Origin: DAOTVS01 sp034436375
Lineage (GTDB): Bacteria; Chloroflexota; Anaerolineae; SpSt-313
Reading direction: 5' to 3'
Length of the DNA: 34,237 nt
Assembly (NCBI GenBank): GCA_034436375.1
Contig: DAOTVS010000081.1
Location: 1 to 34,237 of the forward strand
Made by a program: the position numbers and the translations under genes. The notes beneath the pieces were generated by a model, which ran no database searches, was not told where the DNA came from, and saw only the letters and a program-made list of their open reading frames with translations. Numbering within the stretch: the first letter of the stretch is position 1; every line of letters begins with the position of its first letter. Shown in pieces: positions 7,612 to 16,638 of this stretch.

Positions 7612-10432
7612 GGTCCACCAGCCGGAAGAGCAGGCCCAGGTCCAGGCTCTCGCGCAGGGCATCGCTCAGGCGATCATAGGCGGCCTCGCGGACCTCGCGC
7701 AGGTCAAAGCCTGGAGACGAACGCCTGAAGGCATCACTACGAGGGTCTGCCTGTGAAGGCGAAGCTTCCGAATCGACCGAGTCGAACTGCGCAAAGCCTT
7801 GTAGTGACGCCTTCAGGCGTTCATCCCCAGGCTGCTCAGGAGCACACGCGCCCCCCCAACCCAGGCTACGGAGCCATGCGCGGCGGAAGGTCGGAGTATC
7901 GAAGAGGCCGTGCAGGTAGGTGCCGAAGATGCGGCCGCTGGCGTCGATGGCGCCCTCCGGCTGCTCCAGGCACTCGGCGCCGCGGTGGGTCAGGGTGAAC
8001 AGCGGCCGCCCGCCGCGCGTGTCGCCCATGTGGATCTCATAGCCGGTGACCTCAGCCCCGGCGGCCTCGCGCAGCCAGCCCTCACTGGCGCAGACGCGCG
8101 CCCGCGCCTGGTAGGTGGCCTTTTCCGGATAGTAGACGGTATCCACGGGCAAAAGGCCCAGGCCCTCTGTAACCGCGCCCGCATTGCCATCAAAGCCCTG
8201 AGGGTCGGCCAGGGTGCGGCCCAGCATCTGATAGCCGCCGCAGATGCCCACGAGCGCCGTTCCCGCCCGCGCGCGCTCGACGATGGCCCCCGCAAGCCCC
8301 TGCGCGCGCAGCCAGGCCAGGTCGTCCAGGGTGTTTTTGCTGCCGGGGATGATGATCGCGGCCGGCCAACCCAGGGCCTCCACCGCTTCGACCCAGCGCA
8401 CGCGCACGCCTCGCTCGAGCCGCAGGGCATCCAGGTCGTCAAAGTTCGAGATGTGGGGCAGATGGATGGCGACGATATCTATGGCCGTCGCCGGGACCTC
8501 CAGTGAGCTTTCCGCAGCCTGCCGGGGAGCCCCAATCGCAGCGCGCGCCGCCTCGCGCAGGTCCTCCAGGTGGACCCCATCCTCCTCGGCGATAGCCAGG
8601 TTGTGCAGGTACGGCACCACCCCCGCCACGGGGACCCCGGCCCGCTCCTCCAGCATACGCAGGCCGTCGGTCAGGAGCGCCCGCTCGCCGCGAAACTTGT
8701 TGATCAGGAGCCCGCGCACCAGGGCGCGCTCCTCGGGCGCCAGCAGCATGAGGGTGCCCAACAGCGCCGCGAAAACGCCCCCCCGGTCAATATCGCCCAC
8801 CAACAGCACCGCCGCCTGCGCATGCAGGGCCACCTCCATATTCACGATATCGCCCCGGCGCAGGTTGATCTCCGCCGGCGAGCCGGCGCCCTCGGCGATT
8901 ACCAGGTCGTAGCGCGCCCGCAGTCGGTCCAGGGCGCCGGTCACCTGGGGCCATAACTCGTCGCGATGGAGGTAATAGGCGCCAGCGGGCAAGCTCCGCC
9001 AGGGCCGGCCATTGAGCACGATCTGCGAGCGCGCATCGGCCTCGGGCTTGAGCAGAATGGGGTTCATATCCACGTGCGGCAGGATGCCCGCCGCCTCGGC
9101 CTGCACCACCTGGGCGCGGCCGATCTCGTGGCCCTCGGGCGTCACGAACGAGTTGAGCGACATGTTCTGCGCCTTGAAGGGCGCCACGCGCAACCCTTCA
9201 CGGCGGAAGAGCCGGCAGAGCCCGGCCACGAGCAGGCTCTTACCCACCGAAGAGGCCGTGCCCTGCACCATGAGCACCGGGGCGAGGCTCTCAGCGCGCC
9301 GGTTTGTAGTGTGCACCGATGCGCGCCCCGCCGCAGAATGGTGCGCGCCGATATGCGCACGACAGGCGGCGAGCAGGCAGTCATTCTCCTCCGGGCGCCG
9401 GGTGGCGATGCGGATATACTCTGGCAGGCCAAAGGAGGCGCAATCGCGCACCAGGATGCTTTCGGCCAGGAGGCGCTCCTGCCAGGCGGCAGCATTGCCC
9501 ACACGCACCAGGAAATAGTTGGTGGCCGAAGGCAACACATCGAGCCCCAATGCCCGCAGCTCGCCCACGAGCCGCTCCTTCTCCCGCGCGATGGCGCCCA
9601 GGGCCTCTCGCAGATAGCCCGCATCCGCCAGGGCCGCCAGCCCTGCGGCCTGCGCCGCTGCATTGACGCTCCACGGCGGCTGCACCCTGCGCAGCGCGCT
9701 CACCACGGGCTCGGGCCCCAGCAGGTAGCCCAGGCGCAGCCCGGCCAGCCCCTCCGCCTTGGTCATGGAGTGGAGCAGGGCCACGTTCCCGCGCCGCAGC
9801 AGCGCTTCTGCGGGCCAGGCCTCTCGCACAAAGGGTTCATAGGCGGCATCCACCACGAGCAGGCCGCCCGCGCAGGCTTCGGCCAGAGCCGCCACCGCCT
9901 TCTGCGGCAGGTAGACCCCCGTCGGGTTGTTGGGGTTACAGAGGAAGGTCAGGCGCGGCGCGCACTCGCGGGCGAGGGCGGTGAGCGCCTCCATCTGCGG
10001 CCGGAAGCCGGCCCGCGCCTTCGTGCGATAGGAAATGATCTCCGCCCCGGCGAGCGCGGCGGCGGCGCGGTATTCGCCAAAGGTGGGTTCCACCAGCAGG
10101 CAGGCGTCGCCCGGCTCCAGGTAGGCCTGGGCCAGCAGGCGAATCAACTCGACTGAGCCATTGCCCACCAGCACTTGCTCCACGGGCACACCGTGGCGCT
10201 CGGCGATACCTGCCGCCAGGTCATGGGCATGGCGATCGGGATAGCGGTCGAGGGTGAGTGAGGCAAGGGCGGCGCGCACCCGCGGCGGCGGGCCGTAGGG
10301 GTTGGTATTGGCGGAGAAATCGATCACCGCGTTGGGCGAGAGACCCCTCTGGGCGAGCAGGGCGTAATCGGGCCCACCGTGCCGGGCAGGCTCAAACGCA
10401 GCCAGATGGGCGCGCGGCTGTGGGGTAACCAT
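7601..10432 (-). CDS. Fusion of threonine-phosphate decarboxylase (CobD-like) and cobyric acid synthase (CobQ/CbiP)
   Basis: One open frame of 943 residues encodes two B12 enzymes. Residues ~15-365 form a PLP fold-type I aminotransferase-like domain. It has SANTNPYG near 40, CNPNNPTG (165-172) and the PLP lysine Lys225 in SMTKAEGLAGLRLGY; this fits the decarboxylase that makes aminopropanol phosphate. Residues ~385-930 are cobyric acid synthase: VQGTASSVGKS (389-399), FKAQNMSLNS, a class I glutaminase segment with GICGGYQMLG supplying the cysteine, and GTYLHGLFD with the histidine. No stop or internal SD separates them. A REP-type palindrome pair (7719-7822) lies in frame near the C-terminus and adds about 35 non-family residues. 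SD CAGGAG precedes the ATG. Confidence 0.92.
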   Translation of the reverse strand: MVTPQPRAHLAAFEPARHGGPDYALLAQRGLSPNAVIDFSANTNPYGPPPRVRAALASLTLDRYPDRHAHDLAAGIAERHGVPVEQVLVGNGSVELIRLLAQAYLEPGDACLLVEPTFGEYRAAAALAGAEIISYRTKARAGFRPQMEALTALARECAPRLTFLCNPNNPTGVYLPQKAVAALAEACAGGLLVVDAAYEPFVREAWPAEALLRRGNVALLHSMTKAEGLAGLRLGYLLGPEPVVSALRRVQPPWSVNAAAQAAGLAALADAGYLREALGAIAREKERLVGELRALGLDVLPSATNYFLVRVGNAAAWQERLLAESILVRDCASFGLPEYIRIATRRPEENDCLLAACRAHIGAHHSAAGRASVHTTNRRAESLAPVLMVQGTASSVGKSLLVAGLCRLFRREGLRVAPFKAQNMSLNSFVTPEGHEIGRAQVVQAEAAGILPHVDMNPILLKPEADARSQIVLNGRPWRSLPAGAYYLHRDELWPQVTGALDRLRARYDLVIAEGAGSPAEINLRRGDIVNMEVALHAQAAVLLVGDIDRGGVFAALLGTLMLLAPEERALVRGLLINKFRGERALLTDGLRMLEERAGVPVAGVVPYLHNLAIAEEDGVHLEDLREAARAAIGAPRQAAESSLEVPATAIDIVAIHLPHISNFDDLDALRLERGVRVRWVEAVEALGWPAAIIIPGSKNTLDDLAWLRAQGLAGAIVERARAGTALVGICGGYQMLGRTLADPQGFDGNAGAVTEGLGLLPVDTVYYPEKATYQARARVCASEGWLREAAGAEVTGYEIHMGDTRGGRPLFTLTHRGAECLEQPEGAIDASGRIFGTYLHGLFDTPTFRRAWLRSLGWGGACAPEQPGDERLKASLQGFAQFDSVDSEASPSQADPRSDAFRRSSPGFDLREVREAAYDRLSDALRESLDLGLLFRLVDRGR
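7719..7822. repeat. Inverted pair of GTAG-headed REP-like palindromes inside cobQ
   Basis: Arms 7719-7745 and 7796-7822 are inverted repeats of ~27 bp with few mismatches. Each arm is itself a palindrome headed by GTAGT (GTAGTGACGCCTTCAGGCGT and its near copy). The whole unit lies in the cobQ reading frame without breaking it. It belongs to the same motif type as the pairs at 27105-27218 and 31243-31328, though here the GTAG ends point inward. Confidence 0.78.
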
Positions 10433-10492
10433 CGTGTGCTCCTGTTCCAGTGTTTTCGCACAAGTTCCATTGTTTTCGCGCCGTTTCGCATC

Positions 10493-11470
10493 TCATCTCA
10501 AGACAAGGTAAACGGCGAGCGCCGCCCCAGAGAAGCCGGCCAGCAGCAAGGCCAGTGTGACGCGGGCCACCCGAAGGCTGCGGGCAATGGTGCAGGCATC
10601 CAGAGCGCCCTTGCCGCCCTCCAGCCGATAGTGGCCCACCTTCTCCAGGGTCACCCCCAGGGCGCCGGCCATGGCGCTCATGGTCCAGCCGGCATTTGGG
10701 CTGGCCGTGCGCCCATGCTGTGCCCACATCGTGCGCCAGGCGCCGGCGGCATCCTGCCCCGCCAGCCAGGCCCCAGCCACCAGGGCAAACGCTGTCAGGC
10801 GGGCCGGCAGCCAGTTGAGGACGTCATCCAAGCGGGCCGGGAACTTGCCCAGGTATTCGTGCTCTGGGTCATGATAGCCGAGCATGGAATCGCAAGTGTT
10901 GGCATAGCGATAGGCCCAGGCCGCGGGCAGCCCGCCCAATAGATAATAGAAGAGGGGCGCGGCCAGGCCGTCGGTCAGGTTCTCGGCCACCGATTCCACC
11001 GTGGCCGCCGCCACGAGGGGTTCCTCCAGCCGGCTGGTATCGCGGCTCACCAGGTGCCAGCTCACCAGACGGCGCGCCTCGGCCAGGTCGCCGGCGGCCA
11101 GAGCCTCCTGCACCGCACGCGCCGCCCGGATGAGGCCCCGGTAGGCGATGGTCATCTTGAGCCCCACAGCGCTCAGAACAAGGGCCAGCGGCCACGAAAA
11201 GGGCGCCAGCCAATGGAAGAACAGCCACAGGGGCAAGCTGAAAAGGAGCGCTCCACCCAGGGTGAGGGCCGCACCCTGCAGGAATGCCGGCCAATCCCAA
11301 CCGGGGGAATCAGACTCAAGTCTTGGAGACTTGAGGAGTCTGGTCTCGCCCACGTGGACCAGACTTCCCATCCAGGCCACGGGGTGGTAGCGGTTCGGAG
11401 GGTCGCCGGCCGCGAGGTCGAGCCCTGCGGCCAGCGCCATGCCCCCGATGGCCAGGGCCAACCCGCTCAC
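10493..11470 (-). CDS. cbiB: Adenosylcobinamide-phosphate synthase (CbiB/CobD)
   Basis: A 325-residue integral membrane protein. It joins aminopropanol phosphate to adenosylcobyric acid. Family features are DxxxGDPPNRYHPVAWMG near the N-terminus, SRDTSRL and ATVESVAENLTDG in the middle, NTCDSMLGY, and SPNAGWTMSAMAGALGV toward the C-terminus. The GTG start overlaps the btuD stop by four bases (GTGA), so the two are translationally coupled. A 32-base hairpin within the gene (11311-11342) encodes residues about 47-55 (KSPRLESDS), a short stretch that looks inserted in a variable loop. Confidence 0.94.
   Translation of the reverse strand: MSGLALAIGGMALAAGLDLAAGDPPNRYHPVAWMGSLVHVGETRLLKSPRLESDSPGWDWPAFLQGAALTLGGALLFSLPLWLFFHWLAPFSWPLALVLSAVGLKMTIAYRGLIRAARAVQEALAAGDLAEARRLVSWHLVSRDTSRLEEPLVAAATVESVAENLTDGLAAPLFYYLLGGLPAAWAYRYANTCDSMLGYHDPEHEYLGKFPARLDDVLNWLPARLTAFALVAGAWLAGQDAAGAWRTMWAQHGRTASPNAGWTMSAMAGALGVTLEKVGHYRLEGGKGALDACTIARSLRVARVTLALLLAGFSGAALAVYLVLR
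11311..11342. repeat. Hairpin-forming palindrome inside cbiB
   Basis: CAGACTCAAGTCT (11311-11323) is mirrored by AGACTTGAGGAGTCTG (11327-11342) around a three-base loop, with one bulged base group. The pairing is nearly complete. It lies in frame in a coding region and has the look of a small repetitive palindrome that was tolerated in a loop of the protein. Confidence 0.6.
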
Positions 11471-12279
11471 GGCTCGGCCTCGGGAAAAACCAGCGGGCGC
11501 CCGGTGCGTGGGTGGGGCATGACCAGCACATCAGTACCATAGGCCTGGGCAATGCGAGCATCGGTAAGCACTTGCTGCGGCGAGCCGCAGGCCCTCACCT
11601 GCCCGTCCACCAGCAAGATTAGCTCATCACAGTACAGGCTGGCCAGGTTGAGGTCGTGCAGGATGGCCAGCGCCGCCAGATTATCGGCGGCCACCAGATG
11701 CTTGATCAGGGAAATGAGGCCGATCTGGTGATTGACATCGAGGTGAGTGGTCGGCTCATCGAGCAGCAGCACGGCCGGCTCCTGGGCCAGGGCTCGCGCC
11801 ACTACCACCCGCTGCTTCTCGCCGCCGGAAAGGGTGCCAATAGGCCGGTTGGCCAGGTGCCAGGTCTCGGTGCGCTCCATGGCCCGGCGCGCCACCTCGC
11901 GGTCGTGGGCCGACTCGTTACCGAGTATGCCCAGGTGGGGCGTACGGCCCAGGAGCACCACCTCTGCGGCGGTGAACATCTCAGGCAGGTTAGGCGCCTG
12001 GGGCACAACGGCCAGCCGGCGAGCCAGGTCACGGCGCTTCCACGCTCCAATCGGCCGCCCATCCAGCGTCACCTTGCCCGCCCCCGGCGGAAGCAGCCCG
12101 CTCAGCAGGCGGACCAGGGTCGATTTGCCCGCCCCATTGGGCCCGACCACGCCCACCAGGCGCCCAGGCTGCAGATCCAGCGAGACGTGCTGCAGCACCG
12201 GCGAGCCATTATAGGCGAAGGTCAGGTCCTGCGCCTGCAGGTGTCCTGGATAGGTCTTGTTGAGAAGCGGAGCCATCAT
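11467..12279 (-). CDS. btuD: Vitamin B12 ABC transporter ATP-binding protein
   Basis: An ABC ATPase of 270 residues in the iron-siderophore/B12 class, paired with the FecCD permease upstream. Walker A GPNGAGKS is at 46-53, followed by the signature LSGGEKQRV and Walker B VLLLDEPTTHLD. The start at 12279 is chosen because AGGAG sits just upstream; a longer frame to 12324 has no SD and adds nonconserved residues. It overlaps cbiB by four bases. The riboswitch upstream of btuF supports cobalamin or cobinamide, not iron, as the cargo. Confidence 0.9.
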   Translation of the reverse strand: MMAPLLNKTYPGHLQAQDLTFAYNGSPVLQHVSLDLQPGRLVGVVGPNGAGKSTLVRLLSGLLPPGAGKVTLDGRPIGAWKRRDLARRLAVVPQAPNLPEMFTAAEVVLLGRTPHLGILGNESAHDREVARRAMERTETWHLANRPIGTLSGGEKQRVVVARALAQEPAVLLLDEPTTHLDVNHQIGLISLIKHLVAADNLAALAILHDLNLASLYCDELILLVDGQVRACGSPQQVLTDARIAQAYGTDVLVMPHPRTGRPLVFPEAEP

Positions 12280-12341
12280 GGATAAACTCCTGGAGGCCGG
12301 CCGACGGTATTGCTTCGCCGCCATCCGGCAGGCTGTTAGCT

Positions 12342-13409
12342 CTAAAACACCGACTGCTTCTTGCGCCGCAACAGATACAGGAAAAACGGCACACCGCAGA
12401 TGGCCGTCACGACGCCCACGGGCACCTCCGCCGGCGACAGGATGGTACGCGCGATGCCGTCAGCGGCGATCATGAACACGGCGCCGATCAGGGCCGACAT
12501 GGGCAACAGAAAACGGTGATCGGGCCCCCAGGCCAGGCGCACGGCGTGGGGCACGATCAGCCCGACAAAACCAATGATACCGCTCATGGCCACAGCAGCT
12601 GCCGTCAACAGGGCATTGGCCGCGACCAGAAAGAGCTTGGTACGCTCGACGTTCAAACCCAGCAGATGAGCCTGGTCCTCATCCAGCTGCAACACATTGA
12701 GGGCATGCCCCCCCAGGATGATAGCGGTGCCGCCCACCAGCAGGTAGGGCAAGAGCACGCGCACCTCCGACCAGTTGGCCAGCGCCAGGCTACCCATCAG
12801 CCAGGAGATGATGGTCATGCTCTGGAAAGCATTGGCCGCGGCCAGCCAGATGTAGGTCGTCACCGCCGACAGGAGCGATGCCACGGCGACCCCGGCCAGG
12901 AGCAGAGTCGTGACCGGGGTCTTGCCGCCCACCTGGGCCAGGCCATAGATGGCCGCCGTGGCTGCCAGCGCCCCAAAGAAGGCGAAGATCGGGACCGCCC
13001 CCAACCCCGCCCAGGTCATCTGAATCCCCAGGTACATGGCCAGGGTCGCCCCCAGCCCTGCCCCCGAGGAGACGCCGACCAGGTAGGGGTCAGCGAGAGG
13101 ATTGTGAAAGAGCCCCTGGTAGGCCGCCCCAGCCAGGCTGAGGGCTGCCCCCACCAGGGCGGCCAGGCACACACGGGGCAGGCGCACCTGGAAAAGGACA
13201 GTCTCCCAGCTGGCCGGCCACGTTGCGGCGCCCTCCAGGCCAAACACGCGACGGCCGACCATCGCCGCCAGCGTAGACAGGGGGATCGCAACCGACCCTT
13301 TGGCCGCGCCCAGCCCAATGGCCAGAACCAGCACTGCCGCCGCCACCAGGAGCGCCACCCAACGGGTGCGCGACCAGAACGGACCCCATCCTTCAACCGA
13401 TGCCTGCAT
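12342..13409 (-). CDS. btuC: Vitamin B12 ABC transporter permease (FecCD family)
   Basis: A 355-residue permease with about ten hydrophobic segments, the normal length for FecCD/BtuC subunits. Conserved stretches include GAALSLAGAAYQGLFHNPLADPYLVG, the coupling-helix region, and GIIGFVGLIVPHAVRLAWGPDHRFLLP. The homodimer would form the membrane channel for the cobalamin delivered by the lipoprotein encoded upstream. It lies between btuF and btuD on the minus strand. An inverted repeat separates it from btuF. Confidence 0.92.
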   Translation of the reverse strand: MQASVEGWGPFWSRTRWVALLVAAAVLVLAIGLGAAKGSVAIPLSTLAAMVGRRVFGLEGAATWPASWETVLFQVRLPRVCLAALVGAALSLAGAAYQGLFHNPLADPYLVGVSSGAGLGATLAMYLGIQMTWAGLGAVPIFAFFGALAATAAIYGLAQVGGKTPVTTLLLAGVAVASLLSAVTTYIWLAAANAFQSMTIISWLMGSLALANWSEVRVLLPYLLVGGTAIILGGHALNVLQLDEDQAHLLGLNVERTKLFLVAANALLTAAAVAMSGIIGFVGLIVPHAVRLAWGPDHRFLLPMSALIGAVFMIAADGIARTILSPAEVPVGVVTAICGVPFFLYLLRRKKQSVF

Positions 13410-13464
13410 TCGTGTGTACCTTGCCTGCCGTGTTTTCAGACCGCCCAGGGCTGAAAGCCATCGC

Positions 13465-13522
13465 GCTAAGAATACATAGCCCTGCGGGCTATTCAGCCCC
13501 CTTGAGGGGCTTTGTTCTTAGC
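13465..13522. repeat. Cruciform-like inverted repeat between btuF and btuC
   Basis: Outer arms GCTAAGAA (13465-13472) and TTCTTAGC (13515-13522) enclose two inner hairpins, AGCCC-TG-GGGCT type (AGCCCTGCGGGCT) and AGCCCCCTTGAGGGGCT. It lies inside the riboswitch-controlled operon. It could modulate relative expression of the substrate-binding protein and the permease, or be a repetitive palindrome. Confidence 0.65.
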
Positions 13523-13547
13523 ACGGCGGCTTAGCCCCGGGGGCGAG

Positions 13548-14555
13548 CTATTTGTACAAATCGGGGTGGAGCACCTTGGCGATATACTCCACCGCATCGC
13601 CCACGCGCGGACCGGCGCGTGAGACGATATTGACATCATCGACCTCGATAATCCGGCCCTGCTTTACAGCAGAGATGCCGCTCCAGCCCGAACGGGCCTT
13701 GACCGTCGCCACCGACTGGCCGCCCGCCGAGCCGTGGTCAGCCAGGATGATCACTTGCGGGTCCGCAGCGATGAGCGCTTCCAGGCTGAATTGCGGCCAT
13801 TCGCCCGCCACCTGGGTGCCGATATTGTCGCCGCCAGCGCGGGTGATGATGTCGTCGACGAACGAACCCTTGCCCGCCGTGTAGAGATCTGGGCTCAGCT
13901 CCCAAAAGACGCGCGGCCTGGTCTGAGCTTTGGCCACCGTGGCAGCCACACTATCGAGCTGGGCCTGGATGCCCTGCACGACGGCCTTGGCCTGCTCACT
14001 GCGGCCGGTGATCTTGCCGACGAAATCGATCTCTTTCAGGGTGCTGGCGATATCCGTGGGCTCCAGCGTCACTACTGTGATGCCACGCTGGCGCAGAGCG
14101 GGCACGACCGACTGGGAGTCAATACTGGCGGCCAAGACAAGATCGGGGCTCAGGCTGACGACCTTTTCCAGATCAATCTTGTCAAACTCACCCACTTTTT
14201 CCTTGGTCTTGGCGGCTTCGGGGTAATCGCAGTAGGTGGTATCGCCTACCACGCGGTCGCCCAGGCCCAGGGCAAAGAGGGTCTCCGTATGCGCGGGGTC
14301 CAGCGAGATGATGCGCTGAGGTTCGGCCTTGATGGTCACAGCGGCGCCGCCGTCATCCGTCACGGTCATGGGGAAAGCACTCTCAGAGGCAACCACCGGG
14401 GCAACCGTAGCCGTTGGCGCTGCGGTTGGTGGCACAGGGGTCGCGGCCGGGGCCGCTGTGGGTGTTGGTGTAGCCGCGGGGCTGCAGGCGCCCAGGGTCG
14501 CCGCTAACAAGGCGGCCATGAGCAGAACGATGCCAGTACGATGGAACGATCTCAT
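13548..14555 (-). CDS. btuF: Cobalamin-binding lipoprotein of the B12 ABC transporter
   Basis: A periplasmic-binding-protein of 335 residues in the BtuF/FhuD class. The start at 14555 follows GAGGAGG and gives a clear lipoprotein signal: MRSFHRTG, a hydrophobic stretch and lipobox LGAC with Cys24. A Pro/Thr/Ala-rich tether (~25-55) precedes the binding domain. The domain opens with EPQRIISLDPAHTETLFALGLGDRVVG and contains FDKIDLEKVVSLSPDLVLA. It is the first gene after the cobalamin riboswitch, which supports the ligand call. The lipid-anchored design fits a cell envelope of monoderm type, but does not prove it. Confidence 0.92.
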   Translation of the reverse strand: MRSFHRTGIVLLMAALLAATLGACSPAATPTPTAAPAATPVPPTAAPTATVAPVVASESAFPMTVTDDGGAAVTIKAEPQRIISLDPAHTETLFALGLGDRVVGDTTYCDYPEAAKTKEKVGEFDKIDLEKVVSLSPDLVLAASIDSQSVVPALRQRGITVVTLEPTDIASTLKEIDFVGKITGRSEQAKAVVQGIQAQLDSVAATVAKAQTRPRVFWELSPDLYTAGKGSFVDDIITRAGGDNIGTQVAGEWPQFSLEALIAADPQVIILADHGSAGGQSVATVKARSGWSGISAVKQGRIIEVDDVNIVSRAGPRVGDAVEYIAKVLHPDLYK

Positions 14556-14645
14556 GCGTTGGTCCCCTCCTCGAAGGACACTGGATGCGGCCACGAGGAG
14601 AAGGAAGGAGGGCAGCGGCGGAGGACGCCCCCGCGCCTGGAAACG

Positions 14646-14673
14646 AAAAACCCCCATCACAAGAATGGGGGTT
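14646..14673 (-). terminator. Intrinsic terminator of the cobalamin riboswitch
   Basis: On the minus strand AACCCCCAT (14673-14665) pairs with ATGGGGGTT (14657-14649) around a short loop, followed by five Ts (14650-14646). It is placed between the cobalamin aptamer and the btuF start codon, as expected for transcriptional control. Confidence 0.8.
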
Positions 14674-14730
14674 CGGAACGCACTGCTGCCAGGGCTCCGG
14701 CCCCTTTCCTCGAAGGCCAAATGTTGGAGC

Positions 14731-14853
<123 letters not shown>

Positions 14854-14857
14854 TGAC

Positions 14858-16570
14858 CTATTCAATTGGCGCCAGTGTAGCACTGATCGGAAAGGTTGTC
14901 AAACTAGCCAGGGCTTCCTTATCCTCCAGTACCAGCACCCAATCCTCCATGCTCGGCTTGCGGGGCACGAGCCAGGTGCCGTCGCCAGCAGGCTCCACGG
15001 GACCGATGGGCACGTCGGCGCCGGTGCGCGGGTCGAAGAAGTAGGCCTGATAGTGAGCGCCCGGCTCGACGGTGACGCGCGGGAACTGCCCATCGAACGG
15101 CCCGCGGTCGACCCCCCGCAGCCGGTCCTCGATGCAGTTGACCGGCAGGTAGTAGATAGCCAGTGCCCCCGGTATCCCCGTGGCGCAGGGGGCGAGCCTC
15201 CCCTCCGGCAGCGCGGGCTCTGGCCGGGGCTCGAAAAGCCACCAGGGGTAGCGCTCCAGAAAGCGCCGGCCCAGCCCCACCTGGGCCGAGCCGGGCAGGT
15301 TCATCGCATCCTGCCAGAACCCGCTGCCCCAGCTCCCCGTGTTCCCGTCGTGTGGCGGCCCGGAGCGCGAGTTCATCTGCCAGATGCCCTGGGCGCCATA
15401 GGTATGGCCGGCGGCCCCGGCGGTCACACACATCCAAAAGGCCGCCCGCTGCACCTCCTGCCAGCTGCCGCCCATGATGCCCTCATAGTTCACTTCGCCA
15501 TCGATGACCGGCATGCGCGGCGCTCGCGCCGCAGCCGCCGCCACCTGCTCGACGGTAAAGCCGAGGGTGGGGTAGCCGCCGTGGCCGGTCTGGAGCATGT
15601 CGATATCCAGCAGGGTCTCGTCGCGCAGGGCGAGCCGCCCGCTGACCGGGTTCCAGGGGTGGGCGCAGAGGGGGTTGTGATAGGGATCGACGGCGCGCAG
15701 GTAGCGGGCTACCTCCGTCCAGCCCGCGGCCAGGGCCGCGGATTCGGCCGTTGTATCCTGGCTGCCGCCCCCCAGCGGGATATGGCTATAGGTGGGCATG
15801 GTCACTTCGCCGGCCAGGCACCAGATCACCGGGTAGGCGCCATAGCGGGCCACCAGGTTGCGCCAGTGCTGCTTGACCTTGCGCACACCCAGGTACGGCA
15901 AAAAGTAGCCCCACATGCTGACGATGCAAGGCACCAGCCCGCGCTCCACCAGGTAGGCAATGCGCAGATCGGCCAGGTCATAATAGCGCGGGTTGATGCG
16001 CGCCCAGCCCGGCTCCCAGGAGAGCCCGGCCTCGTTGGCCTGCTGCGGGTTCCACGGGTCGTGCTCCGCATCGAAATCGCACAGCGGCCCGGCCACAATC
16101 TGGATCAGGCTGAACCCCTTGGCCACCCGATCCTCCACCAGCGTGTGAAAGCCCTGCGGCCACTCCAGCCGCTGCACCAGCCCGTACCACCAGGTATCGC
16201 CCAGCCAGAAGAAGGGCGTGCCGTCACGATGCTCCAGCGTCCGCCGCGAAGCGGCGACGCGCAGGCGGCCATGCCGGTAGAGTGCGTGCTCCCCCGCGTA
16301 GGGCGCCAGCTCCAGCTCGCCCGTCTGCCCATGCAGGCCGGCATCCTGTGGGTTGCTGCACACCGTGCGGTAACGGTGCCGCCCCGGCTCGGCGGAGGCA
16401 TAGCGGGCGCGGAAGATGCTGCCGCCCACCCAGAAAGCCGGCACGATCCTCTCCTCGCCGCTGGGCGCCTGCCAGATGACGTCGACCTCGATCTCGTTGA
16501 AAACGTCGGCATAGGGCCGCGCTGCCGTCAGCGTCAGCTCGATGGGTACGTTCGTCTGTCCATAGAGCAT
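14858..16570 (-). CDS. GH140-like glycoside hydrolase (DUF5060/DUF4038, apiosidase-like)
   Basis: A protein of 570 residues. The N-terminal ~90 residues form a beta-sandwich of the DUF5060 type (FNEIEVDVIWQ). The middle is a TIM barrel like DUF4038/apiosidases, opening with DGTPFFWLGDTWWYG. Glu255 in WCLAGEVTMP and Glu359 in VIDGEVNYEG are the likely acid/base and nucleophile. The tail has a small beta domain (YQAYFFDPRTG). No signal peptide is visible, so it would act on short intracellular glycosides. The start at 16570 has a perfect AAGGAGG; an upstream in-frame ATG at 16591 does not. Its true sugar substrate is unknown. Confidence 0.82.
   Translation of the reverse strand: MLYGQTNVPIELTLTAARPYADVFNEIEVDVIWQAPSGEERIVPAFWVGGSIFRARYASAEPGRHRYRTVCSNPQDAGLHGQTGELELAPYAGEHALYRHGRLRVAASRRTLEHRDGTPFFWLGDTWWYGLVQRLEWPQGFHTLVEDRVAKGFSLIQIVAGPLCDFDAEHDPWNPQQANEAGLSWEPGWARINPRYYDLADLRIAYLVERGLVPCIVSMWGYFLPYLGVRKVKQHWRNLVARYGAYPVIWCLAGEVTMPTYSHIPLGGGSQDTTAESAALAAGWTEVARYLRAVDPYHNPLCAHPWNPVSGRLALRDETLLDIDMLQTGHGGYPTLGFTVEQVAAAAARAPRMPVIDGEVNYEGIMGGSWQEVQRAAFWMCVTAGAAGHTYGAQGIWQMNSRSGPPHDGNTGSWGSGFWQDAMNLPGSAQVGLGRRFLERYPWWLFEPRPEPALPEGRLAPCATGIPGALAIYYLPVNCIEDRLRGVDRGPFDGQFPRVTVEPGAHYQAYFFDPRTGADVPIGPVEPAGDGTWLVPRKPSMEDWVLVLEDKEALASLTTFPISATLAPIE
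14874..14902 (-). promoter_or_regulatory. Promoter of the B12 operon, inside the 3' end of the GH140-like gene
   Basis: On the minus strand: TTGACA (14902-14897), 17 bases, TACACT (14879-14874). The expected start near 14867 lies just ahead of the riboswitch. The boxes overlap the last codons of the glycosidase gene, so a readthrough transcript from that gene would also include the riboswitch. Confidence 0.75.
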
Positions 16571-16638
16571 GCAAGGCCTCCTTAATGGCAAGCGCCGGGT
16601 AGCCTGCTACGCCGCCGGCCGGCAGCCTCTTTACATGG

